Shown here piece after piece: positions 23,917 to 25,793 of a stretch of 25,793 nt of DNA (the stretch's first letter is position 1; every line of letters begins with the position of its first letter). Source of the stretch: JAHEEL01 sp963785245 (lineage in GTDB: Bacteria; Actinomycetota; Acidimicrobiia; Spongiisociales; UBA5794); assembly GCA_963785245.1 (NCBI GenBank), contig CAWAUO010000020.1, forward strand, positions 1-25,793, read 5' to 3'. A program made the position numbers and the translations under genes. The notes below the pieces were generated by a model. The model worked only from the letters and a program-made list of their open reading frames with translations, did not search any database and was not told the origin of the DNA.

Positions 23917-24501
23917 ATGGACTTCCGGCCCTTCACGCTGCTGCCCGGGGGCGTCTACGGTGAAACGGTGACGACGAGCGAGCATCCGTATATTGCCGTC
24001 GCAAGATCGGCGATCAGCGTCTATCTCGCGACCAACGAAGTCCCCGACCCACCGCCGCTCGCTGGGGACCCCCCACCAAGCGGGGTCTTCGTTTCGCTGC
24101 ATGAGCCCGCGGACCCCGGCCAGGTCGAGGGTCCACTACGGGGCTGCATTGGCTCAATCCGGCCGCGCGAACACTCAGTCCGCCGCGAGATCGCCCGTTC
24201 GGCAGTGGCGGCCGCCGTCTCGGATCCCCGGTTCCCTCCCCTGCAGCCGGGTGAAGTCGACGGCCTCGACGTGACCGTGTATCTGCTCGGTGACCCCGAA
24301 CCGATCGAGGGCCCCGACCAACTCGATCCCGCGCGATTCGGTGTCATCGTCGAGGGCCGGGGCCGGACCGGACTCCTGCTGCCCGCCATCCCTGGGATCA
24401 CGAGCGTCGACCAGCAGATCGACATCGCCAGGAGGAAGGCCGGCCTCTCCCCCGACGAACCGATCCGCCTGTCCCGGTTCACCGCCGAGATCATCCACTG
24501 A
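23917..24501 (+). CDS. amrA: AmmeMemoRadiSam system protein A (AMMECR1 domain)
   Basis: A 194-residue AMMECR1-domain protein. The invariant LRGCIGS motif is at 74-80, followed by the helix EIARSAVAAAVSDPRFPPLQPGEVDGLDVTVYLL and a C-terminal RKAGLSPDEPIRLSRFTAEII. Before the motif there is a proline-rich stretch (VPDPPPLAGDPPPSG, 42-56), somewhat longer than usual. ATG 23917 follows AGGTGG by five bases; GTG 23968 is a possible later start. It diverges from amrB over 54 bp. Together with amrS and amrB it completes the three-part AmmeMemoRadiSam set, whose biochemical role is unresolved. Confidence 0.9.
   Translation: MDFRPFTLLPGGVYGETVTTSEHPYIAVARSAISVYLATNEVPDPPPLAGDPPPSGVFVSLHEPADPGQVEGPLRGCIGSIRPREHSVRREIARSAVAAAVSDPRFPPLQPGEVDGLDVTVYLLGDPEPIEGPDQLDPARFGVIVEGRGRTGLLLPAIPGITSVDQQIDIARRKAGLSPDEPIRLSRFTAEIIH
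24067..24087. repeat. Short GC hairpin inside amrA
   Basis: GACCCC and GGGGTC form a perfect 6-bp inverted repeat around a 9-base loop, encoding the proline-rich stretch before the LRGCIGS motif. It may be chance in a high-GC gene or the trace of a small repeat insertion. Confidence 0.35.
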
Positions 24502-24608
24502 GCCACATCGGGGAGCAAAGCGTTACGATCTCGACGCGACGGGTGCGGAGCGACAACTCACGGGGCGACGGTGGATACGAGCAGACGACCGGGACGGCAC
24601 GAATTGTG

Positions 24609-25592
24609 ATGAACCACGCTTGGTCGCGTCGCCTGATCACGATCCCGGTGGTCTACCTCGCGTTCATCCTGATGACGCTCCTCCTCCCCGTGGTGTTCTT
24701 CGCAGGTCTCGCGATCGACGGATTCCGTTGGATTGCATCCAGAACTCCGGCGGTCTCGCTTCGGATGGCGGCGTTCGGCTGGGTGTATCTGCTGGGAGAG
24801 GCTTGGGCGATTCCCGTCCTGGCCGTGATCGGCCTCCTGCCGAAGGAACGATCGATTGCGGTCACGTACCGCCTCCAGTCGGTGTGGTTGCACTGGAATC
24901 TCAACACGGTTCGGGTCCTGTTCGACCTCACGTTCACCGTTGAGGGCGTTTCCGAGATCCCGCCCCCGCCGATGCTCGTCCTCTCGCGTCACGCATCAAT
25001 CATCGACACCCTGCTGCCGGGCCACTCCATCACCGATGCTCTCGGAATCCGGCTCCGGTACGTACTCAAGAAGGAACTTCTCGTCGACCCTGCGCTCGAC
25101 ATCGCCGGTAACCGACTTCCCAACGTGTTCGTCGATCGCGGCGGCGACACGGCCAGCGAACTCGGATCCATCCGCGACCTCGTGACGACGATGCCGGACA
25201 ACGAAGGGGTGTTGATCTACCCGGAGGGGACGCGGTACTCAGAGGCCAAGCGCATCAAGTTCACCGGCCGGGTGTCAGAGCAAGGAGGCACGATCGGCGA
25301 GATCGCTGCCGGTTACCAGCGCGTGCTCCCGCCGAGAACGGCCGGCACGCTCGAGATCCTCAGCGCACGCCCGCTTGATGTCGTCGTCCTGGCCCACCAC
25401 GGGTTCGACGGGTTCGCCGAAGTCCGCGACATCTGGGCTGGCGGCCTCGTCGGTTCGACCATCGCGATGCGGTTCCATCGCATCCCGAACGAAGCGATCC
25501 CTGCCGACGAGTCAGACCGCAAGACCTGGCTGTTCGAGACGTGGGCGGACGTCGATCGGTGGGTCGTCGCCCAGGAGGTCGACGGCGACTAG
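24609..25592 (+). CDS. PlsC-like acyltransferase (LPLAT superfamily) with N-terminal membrane helices
   Basis: A 327-residue membrane-bound acyltransferase. Two hydrophobic segments (about 10-36 and 55-77) precede the catalytic domain. The HX4D motif is SRHASIID (His128, Asp133) and the second substrate motif is IYPEGTR (203-209); FVDRGGD also fits. The fold makes phosphatidic acid or related lipids from lysophospholipid and acyl-ACP/CoA; the exact acceptor cannot be told, and the layout is closer to LCLAT/LPGAT-type members than to small PlsC. The start is uncertain: ATG 24609 (or adjacent GTG 24606) is chosen because the helix begins just after it; GTG 24543 would add 22 polar residues. It follows amrA by 107 bp on the same strand. 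Confidence 0.85.
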   Translation: MNHAWSRRLITIPVVYLAFILMTLLLPVVFFAGLAIDGFRWIASRTPAVSLRMAAFGWVYLLGEAWAIPVLAVIGLLPKERSIAVTYRLQSVWLHWNLNTVRVLFDLTFTVEGVSEIPPPPMLVLSRHASIIDTLLPGHSITDALGIRLRYVLKKELLVDPALDIAGNRLPNVFVDRGGDTASELGSIRDLVTTMPDNEGVLIYPEGTRYSEAKRIKFTGRVSEQGGTIGEIAAGYQRVLPPRTAGTLEILSARPLDVVVLAHHGFDGFAEVRDIWAGGLVGSTIAMRFHRIPNEAIPADESDRKTWLFETWADVDRWVVAQEVDGD

Positions 25593-25671
25593 CCCCATTT
25601 GTCCGACCTGCCCGTGCGGTGTCTCCCGGAGCCGTATGATCGATGTCGGTTTCCCAGAGAACGGAACAGCG

Positions 25672-25793
25672 ATGCAGGGTCCCAACTCACTCACCATTCG
25701 GTCCGCCCGGCGTCGGTCCGGTGCCGGCTCGGTGGATATTGTGATTCGCGACGGCATCGTCACCGACATCACGCCGGCGGGCTCAGCCGACAG
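25672..25793 (+). CDS. Probable amidohydrolase, N-terminal fragment
   Basis: The first 40 codons of a gene that continues past the window. The translation, with LTIRSARR, GSVDIVIRDGIVTDI and TPAG, is the N-terminal beta-strand pattern of metal-dependent amidohydrolases (dihydroorotase, imidazolonepropionase or cytosine-deaminase types), before the HxH metal motif. The substrate cannot be told. ATG 25672 puts LTIR near the N-terminus as is usual; an in-frame ATG at 25636 with GGAG upstream is an alternative that adds 12 residues. Confidence 0.6.
   Translation, partial: MQGPNSLTIRSARRRSGAGSVDIVIRDGIVTDITPAGSAD

Overview
The window is a high-GC bacterial chromosomal segment densely packed with ordinary housekeeping genes on both strands. 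There is no rRNA, tRNA, phage, IS or CRISPR content. Several traits point to Actinomycetota, most likely an Acidimicrobiia-like lineage: a stand-alone transaldolase coupled to an unusual glucose-6-phosphate isomerase, S-layer (SLH) repeats ending in VTRGQMA-type motifs, LytR-CpsA-Psr proteins with Thr-rich linkers, frequent GTG starts and strong Shine-Dalgarno sites. The lineage is inferred from gene style alone.

Layout. Bases 1-203 are the 3' end of rlmN. Then come bcp and galU (+, coupled by ATGA), a palindromic intergenic repeat, and tal-pgi (+, coupled by ATGA), closed by a perfect 15-bp hairpin. The minus strand then carries a secreted DUF4397/SLH surface protein, a DUF2461 gene, and a fluoride-export set (DUF190 and two CrcB subunits). 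A small DUF4282 membrane protein (+) ends at a hairpin. Two tandem paralogous LCP-type envelope genes (-) follow, separated by an array of 7-bp repeats. Next are a fused formiminotransferase-cyclodeaminase (+), a coiled-coil membrane protein with 21-bp tandem repeats (+), and a YwiC-like membrane protein (-). A second intergenic mosaic of the same 7-bp repeats and hairpins precedes a CLC-CBS-RCK_C chloride transporter or channel (+). Then come 6-phosphogluconolactonase (-) divergent from zwf (+), NADHX epimerase and DeoD-type purine nucleoside phosphorylase (-, operon), all three genes of the AmmeMemoRadiSam set (amrS +, amrB -, amrA +), a PlsC-like acyltransferase (+), and the first codons of a probable amidohydrolase running off the end.

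How the genes work together. galU, pgi, tal, pgl and zwf cover UDP-glucose supply, the oxidative entry to the pentose phosphate pathway and its non-oxidative rearrangement. The CrcB pair with DUF190 is a fluoride-resistance module. The SLH protein and the LCP pair build or decorate the envelope.

I found no plainly new multigene system. The points most worth a second look are the 7-bp repeat family in two gene spacers, the LCP paralogues with a calcium-loop plus CxC insert, the CLC protein lacking the internal proton glutamate and with an ambiguous start, and the complete but strand-scrambled AmmeMemoRadiSam locus.
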